DNA of 64,000 nucleotides from contig JBBPEB010000026.1 of NCBI GenBank assembly GCA_039096225.1, forward strand, positions 529,001 through 593,000, read 5' to 3'. Each line of letters opens with the position of its first letter. The first letter of the stretch is position 1. A program made the translations under genes and the position numbers. The stretch is from Blastocystis sp. Blastoise (Eukaryota > Sar > Bigyra > Opalinata > Blastocystidae). The notes under the pieces are model-generated. The model did no database searches. It was not told the origin of the DNA and saw only the letters and a list, made by a program, of their open reading frames with translations. This document shows positions 35,156 to 49,184 of this stretch, one piece after another.

Positions 35156-35986
35156 AGTATTTTCTTTTCTTTCAAATGATTCAGAATATCTTCAAAAGAA
35201 TAATTATATAACAATTCTGTATTTAATAATGATATTATCCTGAGGATAAACCTATTTACTTTATTTTTTGTGTAAATAGGTAAACACAGAGGCCAAAAAG
35301 TCGACAAAAACCATTCTTTAGAATGTCGGATTGACGGATGCTCATTTTTTGACTTAACGGAAATAAAAAGATTTTGTATTGTAATTTGATTTCTCCCGTG
35401 ATTCTTAAAAAAACGAGATTCTGCAATCAATAAAGAGATATTTAAAACTGAATCATTATTGGTTCTTTTTGAATCAACATGACATATAAGGTTGACTATT
35501 AAAACTCAACTATCTTCGAACAAATGTTATTGATACTTTATTGAGACATTCTTCTTTTTCTCTATTTTTTAATACTATTACATTTTGTTGTCATGAATGT
35601 GTTTTTTTATTTCAATTCTTCAATCACTTTTTTCATTGGCTTCTATTCATAATGTAGACTACTTCAAATATAAATATGACTAAAATTAAGCACAAAATTG
35701 AAATTGAAAAATTTCGATTGAGTCTTTTAATAGTGAAATTTATTTTTAGTTGTTAATAACAACAAAAATAATATTATTATTGAATAAGATTTGATATATA
35801 TGACAAGGAAATAGGAAAACAATTTGAATTCTTTTGTGGACATAATTTTGGGAAAAAAAGAATAAATTGCTCAAATAAAAAATATAATCACGAGAAAAGC
35901 ATTTTTTATATATTCACTTATTATTTTAAATAGAGAAAGATTTATCCATCATTTTCACACTTGATCTATAGCAACGTTTTGTTAAA
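35156..35986. other. Divergent promoter region PP2C / E2 enzyme
   Basis: About 830 bp. An open frame at 35140-35430 (minus, 96 aa) overlaps the PP2C start, has no recognisable family and is probably not a gene. It contains one GAATCACGGGAGAA motif (reverse strand, near 35391-35404). Confidence 0.5.
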
Positions 35987-36769
35987 ATGATGCCAAAAAA
36001 TAGAAATGCAAAAAGAAGAGTAATCCGGGATAGTGAAGTATTTGAATCAAATCCACCTCCTGGAATCTCTGTGATTCTTGATGAAAATAATATTATGAAA
36101 TGGAAGGCATGTATCATAGGGTATATAATAATCTATTTTTTTTGTTTGTTTCTATTTTATTTTGGTTATTTATTTTTATTTATTGATATAATATCATTTT
36201 GAATATAGTCCAGATGATACACCTTTTGAAGGAGGTACATTCTTTTTAGACATTGAGTTCACAGACGATTATCCAAATACACCTCCACACATTAAATTTC
36301 AGTCGAAAATGTATCATCCAAATATATATCCTGATGGCAAGATTTGTTTGGATATATTACAGAATCGTTGGTCACCTGTATATGATACGGCAGCTGTTCT
36401 TACTTCTATACAAGTAAAGTTTTGATTCTATTTTAAATATTTGTTACTTCAATAATATATTATCTTTTCTAATGTCTTTTAGTAATATATTGTTTTTAAA
36501 TGATTATAACGTTTATAATGTTTATAGTCTTTACTTAATGACCCAAATCCTGATTCTCCCGCCAATGTAACGGCCTCAGAAATATACGTAAATAACAAAG
36601 AAGAGTAAGTTATTCATATACTTTCTCTATATTCGTTATATATATATATATTTGTTATTTAAATGCTTATCAATAAATTTTAAAATAACTAATTATATAT
36701 ATATATATTAGATATGTAAAACATGTAAAAGAAACTGTAGAACAAAGTTGGGTATTTAAAGAAAATTAA
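35987..36769 (+). CDS. UBE2A: Ubiquitin-conjugating enzyme E2, RAD6/UBE2A-like
   Basis: Exons 35987-36120, 36209-36413, 36528-36604 and 36712-36769 give 157 aa. The protein tracks RAD6/UBE2A throughout: [36 protein letters not shown], the HPN motif in [10 protein letters not shown], active-site Cys91 in [12 protein letters not shown], and [16 protein letters not shown]6 enzymes ubiquitinate histone H2B, PCNA and N-end-rule substrates. The short C-terminus after VEQSW lacks the acidic yeast tail. Two adjacent ATGs start the gene; either is possible. Confidence 0.95.
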
Positions 36770-37057
36770 AGTATAAAATATAAAGATTTTAAAAAATATC
36801 TTGATACTGTTGTTGTTGTTCATTGCTTTTCAGTATAATTAAATATCTATAATATAATAAATGTATATTAAAAAATACATAAAAAACACAAATATTTATT
36901 ATGTTTTATTATATTATATTATTCAGTATTTTTGTTTATAAATATTTGTTTAATATTAATTATAAGTGGAAAATTCTTTATTTAAATATGTATATAATTG
37001 GTTTCAACAAAACATATATTCATAATAGACTATTCTTAAAGGATCATAATATAGAAT

Positions 37058-41551
<4,494 letters not shown>

Positions 41552-41854
41552 AATAATATCAAATTATTTGTATATAAAGCAAATAAAAAAGAAGATTGCT
41601 ATAGCGCCAAAACCAAATTTATTTTGTTTTTCTTTATTGTCATCATTATCTTGATTGTTTTTATATCAAGTTGTATTCTATTAATAATCAAATAATATCC
41701 AACAAAACAACGAGTCAATTACAAAAAAAAATAAACATTAGGTACATCAATTAACTTATAATTTTCAAGTAACAAGAAAAATAAAATATATTTTAATAAA
41801 TGTTATATGTGAATATTCAAGTCATAAAGTCAAAGAATTAAATAAATAGAATAA
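41552..41854. other. Intergenic, no gene seen
   Basis: 303 bp between the start of the Asn/Ser-rich gene and the SOD-like gene's stop, both on minus. Nothing recognisable. Confidence 0.5.
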
Positions 41855-42625
41855 TTACATAGAACTGGCAATACCAATAACACCTCCAGCAATAGCAGGA
41901 CCTACATTACCATTAATTAAACTATTTTCATTACCTCCCTATATATATATATAATTAAAACAAAAATAATATAAAGATATTAATATTCATTTTAAAAAAT
42001 AAATATATTTTAATAAAATAATATAATTTAATAAAATAAATATATTTTAATAAAAAATTTAAAATATATCAAGTATAAAAATATATAAATCTATAGAATA
42101 TACCTTGCCTAAATCATCAGGTTGAGTATAAATAATAATAGAACGACCAATAACAGATTGAGGTCCAATTAATTTTACATATTTATCTTCAAAATTAAAA
42201 GTACAAGAATCATTAGTAGCAGTAATGTTACCTATAAAGAATAAAATATATATATATATATGTTATTAAAGAGATTATCGAAATATCAAATTATACCTAA
42301 ACTACCAACATGTCTTTCATCATCGTTTCTATCACCGTGTTGTTTACCAAAAGGATTGAAATGACCACCTTTACATCATAATGAAATTATTCTTTTTTAA
42401 ATAATAAATAGTTAGACAGATAAATGAATAAAAATTGTGTTACTTACCACATTTATTGAAGTTGTTAGTGAGATCACCAAAAACATTAATACTCATACCA
42501 TGATCACCAGATAATAATCCATTGATCTTTCCACTGAAGAGAGTAGGAGCATCTTCAGAAGCTTGAGAAAGATAAATGTTACCAGTGATACCGTTACCGG
42601 AAATATAGCAGACAGCTTTAGCCAT
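41855..42625 (-). CDS. Cu/Zn superoxide dismutase-like protein with lost copper site
   Basis: Exons 42448-42625, 42297-42368, 42104-42231 and 41855-41938 give 153 aa, co-linear with human SOD1 (154 aa) through KAVCYISGNG, GGHFNPFGKQHG, DDERHVGSLGNITA, IIYTQPDDLGKGGNE and GVIGIASSM. The copper ligands are mostly gone. The HVH block (human H46, H48) reads SIN, and human H120 is Tyr. The zinc ligand D83 is Ser, and the active-site Arg143 and Cys146 are Ile and Gly. The bridging H63 and zinc ligands H71 and H80 remain. The fold should be kept but dismutase activity is unlikely. It may act as a zinc or copper-chaperone-like or structural protein; the splice structure and intact frame argue against a pseudogene. 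Confidence 0.88.
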
Positions 42626-43062
42626 TATTATTGATTAATATACAATTAAAGTATAGGCACAAAATGTATGTAAAACTTATAAAAAAAACCAACCAAGAAA
42701 AATGAATTGTTTATGAAAAATAATCACGGTTTTATTTTTCATCTAACTATAAAAAGCAAAATAATAATTCATTTTTATTATCTTATAAAAATGACTCAAT
42801 AGTTTGTTCTGATTACTTTTTTGTATATAAAACGATTATTTGGAAGTTTGTTTCATATAGGAGACAATTTATTAGTCCATTTGTCAATTTAAGAATCAAT
42901 CAAAAGAAATCATTTAAAAATTATATCAGTTCACTATGTGTAGTTGAATTGTCATATAAAAAAATAATTTTTTTTTTAATATAAATATTAGAAACAAAAC
43001 AAAAATATGTAAATCAATTGAAAAATTCAAAAAATATATATATTGAACAATGTATTCAGAGT
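42626..43062. other. Intergenic, no gene seen
   Basis: Between the GH35 stop and the SOD-like start (both minus). It holds the SOD-like promoter. A TTTTTGTTTTGTTTC motif (minus sense) lies at 42990-43003, about 60 nt past the GH35 stop. Confidence 0.6.
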
Positions 43063-44844
43063 TTAACCGATGATAGGATAATCTTGGAAGGTCATCTTAT
43101 CAGCAATCTTTTCAGTTTCAAGAATGATAAGTTCATTTTGAGGTCTGACAATAGGAGAAGGAGTATAAAGGGTAAATTGAGGACCATTTTGCCAATATCT
43201 ACCAAGATTAAATCCATTAACCCAAGCAACACCTTTACCCCATCCCTTATAATATAAGAAAGTATCAGCAATCTTATGAGCAGCAAATTCAGTCTTATAG
43301 AAAACAGGAAGTTGAGTAGGAAGTTCATCCTTAAATTCAACCTTACTAATATCAGAAAGATCAATTACATAGTTTAAGAAACCATTAATTTGTTTACCAT
43401 TAAGAAGAACACCTTTAGGAAGACCATGTCTTTCTTGCATTTGAGGATCATAATTAATACGACCAAGAACTTCAACAAGAATCTCAAGTTCACCAGTTTC
43501 ATTAATAGTATATTCCTTATTACTATCAGAACGATGATGGACACCAACATACTTCTTATTAATATATACATAAGCTTGATCTCTAATGGTAGGAATCTTA
43601 ACAGTACCAGTTTCATTGACTTGAGTAGTATAAAGAACATAACCATAATCATGATCTAATAATTCAGTAGCAATAGGTTGTTCACTTTCAACAGGTTTAC
43701 GAGCAATCTTTTCAAAAGCATCCCAGAAAGAAACACCTTGAGTAAACTTAACATCACCAAAAGCAGCTTTAGTATAGTTCTTAACTTCAAATTCACGAAC
43801 AGGAATATACTTCTTAATAACTTCACGAATAGCATATAATTTAGAAGTAGCATCAGTACATTCAGAAAGAGGAGCATCATAATCATAGTTAGTAGGATCA
43901 GATTGATAAGAATCACCACCACCATTAGCACCAGCAAACCAAGCAAAGTTAGTACCACCAATATACATATAGAAGTTTACAGAGGCACCTACAGCAAGCA
44001 TTTCATCAAGAGTCTTGACAATAGATTCAGTAGAAACACGATGATGACCTTCACCCCAATGATCTAACCAACCAGGATAGAATTCAGAATTAGTTAATGG
44101 GAATTCCTTATCATATTTACGAAGAGTATTGAAAGCAGCATTAACATCACGTCCAGTACCAAAATCGCAAGACATATAAGTACCTTCAACATTACCACAA
44201 GTAAGAGAGCCATCACTAGGAGGATCCATAGTAAAGAATAAAGTTTCATCACCTAAGAGTTTATGATTTAAAGCAACAAGATGTTTAAGATAATCCTTAT
44301 CACATTTACCATATAAACCATATTCATTTTCAATTTGAACAGAGATGATATTACCACCATTTCTATATAAGAAAGGAACAAACTTAGGAAGAAGAACATT
44401 AAACCAATCATCAACGTGTTTAAGGTAAGCAGCATTATTAACACGAATAGTTAAGTCATCTTCTTTAACTAACCAATAAGGAAGACCACCAAAATCCCAT
44501 TCAGCACAAATATAAGGACCAGGTCTCATGATAACATAAAGACCATACTTTTGAGCAAGAGCTAACCATCTTTCAATATCAGCAATACCCTCAAAGTTAA
44601 AAACACCCTTTTGAGGTTCATGAAGATTCCAAGCAACATAAGTTTGAACAGCATTAAGACCACCAGCAACCATCTTTTGGAAAACATCTTCCCAACGATC
44701 AGGATGAACTCTGAAATAATGGAAAGAACCAGAAACATATTGGAACTTTTGTCCATCCATGTAAAAAGTCTGATTCTTTACTTCAAAAGAACGTTCGGCA
44801 CAAACAAAGGCCAGAAGTAACGCAAAACAAAATAAACGATTCAT
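43063..44844 (-). CDS. Secreted beta-galactosidase, GH35
   Basis: One exon, 593 aa. A signal peptide (RLFCFALLLAFVCA) leads into a GH35 barrel: FHYFRVHPDRWEDVFQKM, AWNLHEPQKGVFNFEG, MRPGPYICAEWDFGGLPYWL, acid/base Glu174 in VQIENEYG and nucleophile Glu254 in TNSEFYPGWLDHWGEG. The C-terminal part has the usual beta-sandwich domains (GKGVAWVNGFNLGRYWQNGPQ). The enzyme removes terminal beta-galactose from glycans in lysosomes or outside the cell. The length matches the animal-GLB1/bacterial short type, not the about 1,000-aa fungal type. It has no introns and is visibly richer in G+C than its neighbours, which with the 3' motif may indicate a separate origin. Confidence 0.95.
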   Translation of the reverse strand: MNRLFCFALLLAFVCAERSFEVKNQTFYMDGQKFQYVSGSFHYFRVHPDRWEDVFQKMVAGGLNAVQTYVAWNLHEPQKGVFNFEGIADIERWLALAQKYGLYVIMRPGPYICAEWDFGGLPYWLVKEDDLTIRVNNAAYLKHVDDWFNVLLPKFVPFLYRNGGNIISVQIENEYGLYGKCDKDYLKHLVALNHKLLGDETLFFTMDPPSDGSLTCGNVEGTYMSCDFGTGRDVNAAFNTLRKYDKEFPLTNSEFYPGWLDHWGEGHHRVSTESIVKTLDEMLAVGASVNFYMYIGGTNFAWFAGANGGGDSYQSDPTNYDYDAPLSECTDATSKLYAIREVIKKYIPVREFEVKNYTKAAFGDVKFTQGVSFWDAFEKIARKPVESEQPIATELLDHDYGYVLYTTQVNETGTVKIPTIRDQAYVYINKKYVGVHHRSDSNKEYTINETGELEILVEVLGRINYDPQMQERHGLPKGVLLNGKQINGFLNYVIDLSDISKVEFKDELPTQLPVFYKTEFAAHKIADTFLYYKGWGKGVAWVNGFNLGRYWQNGPQFTLYTPSPIVRPQNELIILETEKIADKMTFQDYPIIG

Positions 44845-45831
44845 TTTTATTTTTACTTTTATTATAATCTAACAATCTAGAAAGATAAAAGAAAATATGC
44901 AAAAACATCTTTTGGAAACATTATATTCTTGTACTTGGACCACAAATAATAGGCTCCTAATACCTATTGTGGTTTTCTAATAAAGATCGATGTTTCAGGG
45001 CTCATTCATTATTTATACCCTCTATCTTGATTGTTTAGAAATTAACCAATAAAAACAGAATATCAATTTTGACGAATGCTTCCTAATCAACTCATTTGCT
45101 TTGTTATGATCTTCGAAAAAAATGAATGGTTCTCGTCACTCAAGTCTTTTTTGAAATACAGTTTTTCTTGGCATTGGTGTTTTCTTGATCAGCGACATAT
45201 TCTATTATTATGCATTTAGATTGCTTTTAATTTCTCTACTATTCGTAAATTCCATAATGTGGTTGATACTGATGAGTAAATTAAAACACGTCTCTAACAA
45301 ATAAATAAACTAATGAAACAATTGTATCATTTAGAATAAAAAGAAATGCTTTCATTGAAAAAAAAAGTATTCTTTTATGAAAATAGATGCTTAATCAGCT
45401 TGAATTAATTCTGTGATAATTCATATGACAATTTGAAAGGAAAAAAACTCATTTGGCAATGTGAAGCAAAACAATCAAATTTATTGTTAAAACACATCTA
45501 GAGGATTATCATATTGACGTAAAAATACAAACTTGTAACGAATTGTGACGAAACAAATATCGAAAAATAATGCGTGTTTATATTACAACCTCATGAAGCC
45601 GTATTCTATTGCTTATATATTGTTAAATTCATGACTCCTTTAAGAAAAATATTCATGAATACGTCATCTCATCAAAATGTATATGGATTACGTATATATC
45701 AATATTAATAACAGATAACTTAAAATTATTACAAGCAATCAATGATATATTAAAACAATAATAGTCAATAGTATTCAAGAAGAAAAGAAAAACTAAAGTT
45801 TTCTAGAAAAATTACTGCTGGAATACAACTT
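44845..45831. other. Intergenic, no gene seen
   Basis: About 1 kb upstream of GH35. AT-rich, no supported ORF or RNA gene. It borders the mobile-DNA region. Confidence 0.5.
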
Positions 45832-45971
45832 CAGCGTTCGCCATAGGCTACCCAGGGTAGGGACTCTACCCCAGACAATTTTTGTCCTACGCCTTGAGCC
45901 GCCAGAAGTACTCTTAAAACTGGCTCTTTTGGGAATTCTGTACCCCAGCAGAGTCTTCGTGGCGAACCCTG
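45832..45971. repeat. GC-rich foldback element A
   Basis: An island of about 140 bp with much higher G+C than its surroundings, bounded by inverted repeats CAGCGTTCGCCA (45832-45843) and TGGCGAACCCTG (45960-45971), 11 of 12 positions complementary. Inside is a short palindrome (CTACCCAGGGTAG, 45849-45861) and two TACCCCAG copies. Immediately right (45990-46032) are two direct copies of TGTACCA(G/A)AGTGACC. It looks like a small non-autonomous element. Confidence 0.55.
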
Positions 45972-46209
45972 ATTTCAATCTTATTTTTAAAGTACCTGTA
46001 CCAGAGTGACCTCCTGTACCAAAGTGACCCGTTTTTGTTTTGTTTCCATATTTACGGGAAAAAATATTTTTTCACTGTATTTTATAAAGATAAACATGTA
46101 AATAACATTTTTTCAATAAAAATAGTTTTTTTTTCTGTTTAAAAAAGGTTTTTAAGAACAGAAATAGTATAATTTTTAAAATTTTCACAAGGAAAAAACG
46201 GAAAATATA

Positions 46210-46232
46210 TTCTAGAACTTTCTAGAATATTC
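46210..46232. promoter_or_regulatory. Heat-shock-element array (5 units)
   Basis: TTC/GAA alternate with exact 5-bp phasing: TTC 46210, GAA 46215, TTC 46220, GAA 46225, TTC 46230. It lies just outside the left end of the Tc5-like transposon. Without that insertion it would be about 110 bp upstream of the HTH gene at 47881. Confidence 0.7.
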
Positions 46233-46249
46233 TTTTTGTATTCAGTTAA

Positions 46250-46292
46250 CACCCATGGGAAAAACCCGAAAAAAAGGTAAAAACCCGAAAAA
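46250..46292 (+). repeat. Left terminal inverted repeat (43 bp)
   Basis: Perfectly complementary to 47744-47786. The transposase's first in-frame ATG (46255) lies inside this repeat. Confidence 0.92.
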
Positions 46293-46360
46293 CTTCTGTT
46301 TTTTGAGGTCAGTTTTGTGTTTTTTTTCTAGTTTTTATAAAGATTATACAACTAAAATAA

Positions 46361-47673
46361 TGATTTGCAGATATTCTGCAGCTTTTAAAGACGTTCCTGA
46401 TAAAGTTGAACGTGCTGCACTTGTTTATACAAATGCTAAAACTGATTATGGAAAACATGGATTTACATACATGGAAGTTGCTAACTATTTTGATGTTACG
46501 TTGTCGTCACTCTACCGTGCTGTAAAGGCTTTAAAGGATAAAAGGCCAATAAGTCATCCTGGAAGACCAAGATATTTAACAAATGATGTAGAAGTCTCTT
46601 TGTGCGATGATTGGAGAATACAAGCGTTAAAAAATGATCCTGTTTCTGTTTTCGATGCTATTAATGATGTCACAAGTGTTATTAACTATAAACATGAAAA
46701 CAAAACTAGAAAACAAAGTCCAGTTTCTCGAAAATATATTTCAAATATTCTTAAGAGAAATGACTTCAAATTGAAGAATGTCAAGGTTGTCACAAGAACA
46801 ACCGATTATCCTCCTCGTGAAGATGTAAAAGTGTTTCTAGATGAACTTCATGAACTTTATAAATCTAATTATTATCGTGACTGTCTTATTTTTAATATGG
46901 ATGAATCCTGGCTTCATTATAATAAAGATAAAAGTTCGATTAAAGTTATTACACCTCCTAATAGTAAAATACTTCGTTTATCGTCAGAGAAAGAAGAACA
47001 TATGACAGTAATTTGTTGTGTTTCAAAAGCAGGTTTTTTTGTACCTTTGGAAATGTTAGTTCCTTTTAAATCTATATCAATATCAGATGTATTATCAAAG
47101 GATTTAGGATCTTTAATTATAAAAGAATCTGCTAAAGGTTGGATGAATAAAAATGAATTTAAGAATTGGATTGACAATGTGTTCTTACCTTATGTAAATT
47201 ATAATAGAAGATTTTCTAAAACAGAAAGAGCTTTATTAATAGTGGATGGACATACAAGTAGATTTGACTCTACTTCATTAATGGAACTTAGAAAAAATAA
47301 TATAGACTGTATATTATTGCCTCCAAATTCAACTTCTATCCTTCAACCACTTGATCATGTAGTGTTTTCTTCTTTTAAAACTGAACTCTGTAAGAAATTG
47401 AAAAGTGGAAATAAGTGTGACTTCATTAAAGCAGGTTATGAGTCACTAATGAATGCTTTGTCGTATAACAATATTAAGCAAGGTTGGGCTCAAACAAATT
47501 TATTTGGTAAGCCAGAAGACGTCTTAGAGTTATTTGAATCCAAAAAAATACAAAATAAGAAAAGAAAAAAAGTCAACATAATTAGCAATGTATTAACCTG
47601 TGAAGAAAATATTAGACGATTATCTGGTATTTCATTAGATGTAACTGTTGTAGAAACAAATAATGATTTTTAA
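46361..47673 (+). CDS. Tc5/pogo (DDE_1) superfamily transposase
   Basis: 437 aa from the ATG at 46361. An in-frame ATG at 46255 would add 35 basic residues coded by the inverted repeat, which is less likely to be native. The N-terminus has a psq/CENP-B-like helix-turn-helix (YMEVANYFDVTLSSLYRAVKA) followed by GRPRYL and a second HTH region for inverted-repeat binding. The DDE_1 catalytic core shows Asp in FNMDESW (46900), Asp in LIVDGHTSR (47245) and Asp in SILQPLDHVVF (47353). The last two are 36 codons apart, giving a DD35D triad. A TTGTTTTGTTT motif comes 5-20 nt after the stop. The gene is intact. Confidence 0.92.
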
Positions 47674-47743
47674 TAAATTGTTTTGTTTATATAAATTAGA
47701 AATAATAAATACAACTTCAAAAAATATATGTTCTAATTTCAAA

Positions 47744-47786
47744 TTTTTCGGGTTTTTACCTTTTTTTCGGGTTTTTCCCATGGGTG
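47744..47786 (-). repeat. Right terminal inverted repeat (43 bp)
   Basis: Reverse complement of 46250-46292 without mismatch; the next base inward differs. Confidence 0.92.
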
Positions 47787-47880
47787 TAAAACGAATACTA
47801 ACTGGCTTTATCTAATTGTTTTCATATTTTATTCATAATTATTTTATTATTGTTTTTTTTTTAAATAAATTAATTATACG

Positions 47881-48447
47881 ATGAATATAGAAAATATATC
47901 CGAAAATGATAATACTACTAGTATTCCCCTTCCTGATCTTGATATTCTTGATTCTAATTTAACCCTAAATCAAGTTCTGAATCATCCTGAAGTTGAGAAA
48001 GAAAGAAGTCCTAGAAAGAAGTCCTGTGCTATAAGAAAAGTGTTTAATGGAAAGAATGGTATGAAGAAATTATCCTTATCTAGTATTAGTGCTATCACTA
48101 AAGTGTCTCCGTCTACAATAAAACGTTCTGAAAAGAAACTGAATGAAGATGTATCACTTAATAATCGTGGTAATCAACATGTTCTTAATGAAAATGAAGA
48201 AGTAGAAATAATAGAATGGATTAAGTCACAAATTAATGTGAATAACTGTCCTTCGAAGAATGAAATAGCTGAAGAAATACGTAAGAGATCAATTGAAAGA
48301 TGTCGAAACGGTATTGGCTGTATTATTAATTCTTCCGTTCTTCGAACTGCAGAAGGGGGTATGCAAACCCCGCATAGAGTCTGCGCGACGCGCGCAGCCA
48401 TAAGCGGGGAAGTCATCCCCCCTTTTTGTTCTCGACGGAAGAATTAA
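47881..48447 (+). pseudogene. Truncated psq/CENP-B HTH protein (transposase-like N-terminus)
   Basis: The first about 145 codons give a plausible DNA-binding region: SSISAITKVSPSTIKRSEKK (a psq-type HTH) and NRGNQHVLNENEEVEIIEWI followed by SKNEIAEEIRKRS (CENP-B-type second HTH). From 48323 the frame runs into the GC-rich foldback B, codes unrelated Arg/Pro/Cys-rich residues and stops. No DDE domain follows. It looks like a transposase-like or regulator gene cut by the foldback, with its promoter separated by the Tc5-like insertion. It could still make a DNA-binding fragment. Confidence 0.65.
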
Positions 48448-48450
48448 TAA
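48323..48450. repeat. GC-rich foldback element B (MITE-like)
   Basis: Perfect 15-bp inverted repeats TTATTAATTCTTCCG (48323-48337) and its complement (48436-48450) enclose about 98 bp rich in G+C. Inside are nested hairpins: CCCCGC/GCGGGG (48369-48374, 48404-48409 area) around CTGCGCG-ACG-CGCGCAG (48381-48397), and an outer GGGGGTATG / CATCCCCCC pairing. The whole can fold into one long hairpin. It ends the HTH reading frame. Confidence 0.8.
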
Positions 48451-49048
48451 CATTTCTGAAGTAAAATAACCATGGGAGTGTAGGGTAGTGTGTGTGTGTA
48501 TTTATTTTTCCCATGTTTATTTATTTTTAATTTATTTGTGTTCCGATTCCAACGTGAAACGTATAGTGATCAAGGAGAAACTCATAGTAATCATAAAAGA
48601 AATAAAATACACAGTCCAACCCTCCCCTTTACAGGGAATATTCATGGAAAATGACTCCATCGTTGGTAAAGTGAGTAAAATAATCACGGGAATACAGAAA
48701 GAAATACGAAAAGAAGCACAGAATGTGCTAAATAAACACACACCCCGACCCTCCCTTTAATAGAGAAAAGATGAAATGGATGGTTCTATCTAAAAAGAAA
48801 TAATAAAAATAATCACGGGAATATATAAAAATAAAAATGTATGTATAGTGATCAATAAATAATATAAAAAGTCATGATAATCATAAAAAAAATTTATATA
48901 AAAAGAGTAAAGTGATCAAGGTATGTATTTATAGTGGGTGAAAGAAAAGCTGGTGGTGGTGTGGTCTTGTAAAAAGATGTACCCACCACCACGATTATAA
49001 CGAGAGACTTTTGGAAACATGAGCGACCGATATGGAAAAATATAAATT
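48451..49048. other. Non-coding junction with short repeats and a hairpin
   Basis: No gene. It holds three AGTGATCAA copies (near 48567, 48848, 48911), two exact AATCACGGGAAT motifs (48682-48693, 48811-48822), two CC(C)GACCCTCCC / CCAACCCTCCCC tracts, and a GTGGTGGTG / CACCACCAC hairpin (about 48952-48992). It is possibly an element end, or degraded repeats. Confidence 0.5.
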
Positions 49049-49096
49049 TTCTAGAACATTCTAGAACATTCTCGAAACTTCTAGAACATTCGAGAA
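49049..49096. promoter_or_regulatory. Heat-shock-element array (10 units)
   Basis: Ten alternating TTC/GAA pentamer cores at exact 5-bp steps (TTC 49049 to GAA 49094), about 90 bp before the recombinase ATG. This is the ideal binding array for trimeric heat-shock factor. Confidence 0.8.
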
Positions 49097-49184
49097 CATG
49101 AGAATCTTAGATATTTTATTTTGATTTTCTTATGTATTATTCTTTTGAAAATAGAAGTTTTAAAGATTCTACTTAAGAAAAACA

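Larger units (their letters stand above)
46250..47786 (+). mobile_element. Complete Tc5/pogo-like DNA transposon
   Basis: 1,537 bp bounded by 43-bp perfect terminal inverted repeats starting CACCCATGGGAAAAACCCGA, with TAA on both sides (46247-46249 and 47787-47789). A 3-bp TNA target duplication is typical of Tc5-type elements. Each repeat holds two copies of AAAAACCCGAAAAA, likely transposase-binding sites. It contains one intact transposase gene and so looks potentially active or recently active. Confidence 0.9.

Noticed and set aside
35140-35430. 96-aa minus-strand frame overlapping the PP2C start
   Set aside because: No recognisable domain, and it overlaps the well-supported PP2C start in another frame.
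41855-42625. Functional Cu/Zn superoxide dismutase
   Set aside because: Three of four copper ligands and the guiding Arg are replaced.
43092-44820. Several Leu/Ile-rich frames on both strands inside GH35
   Set aside because: Shadows of the intact beta-galactosidase, with no family features.
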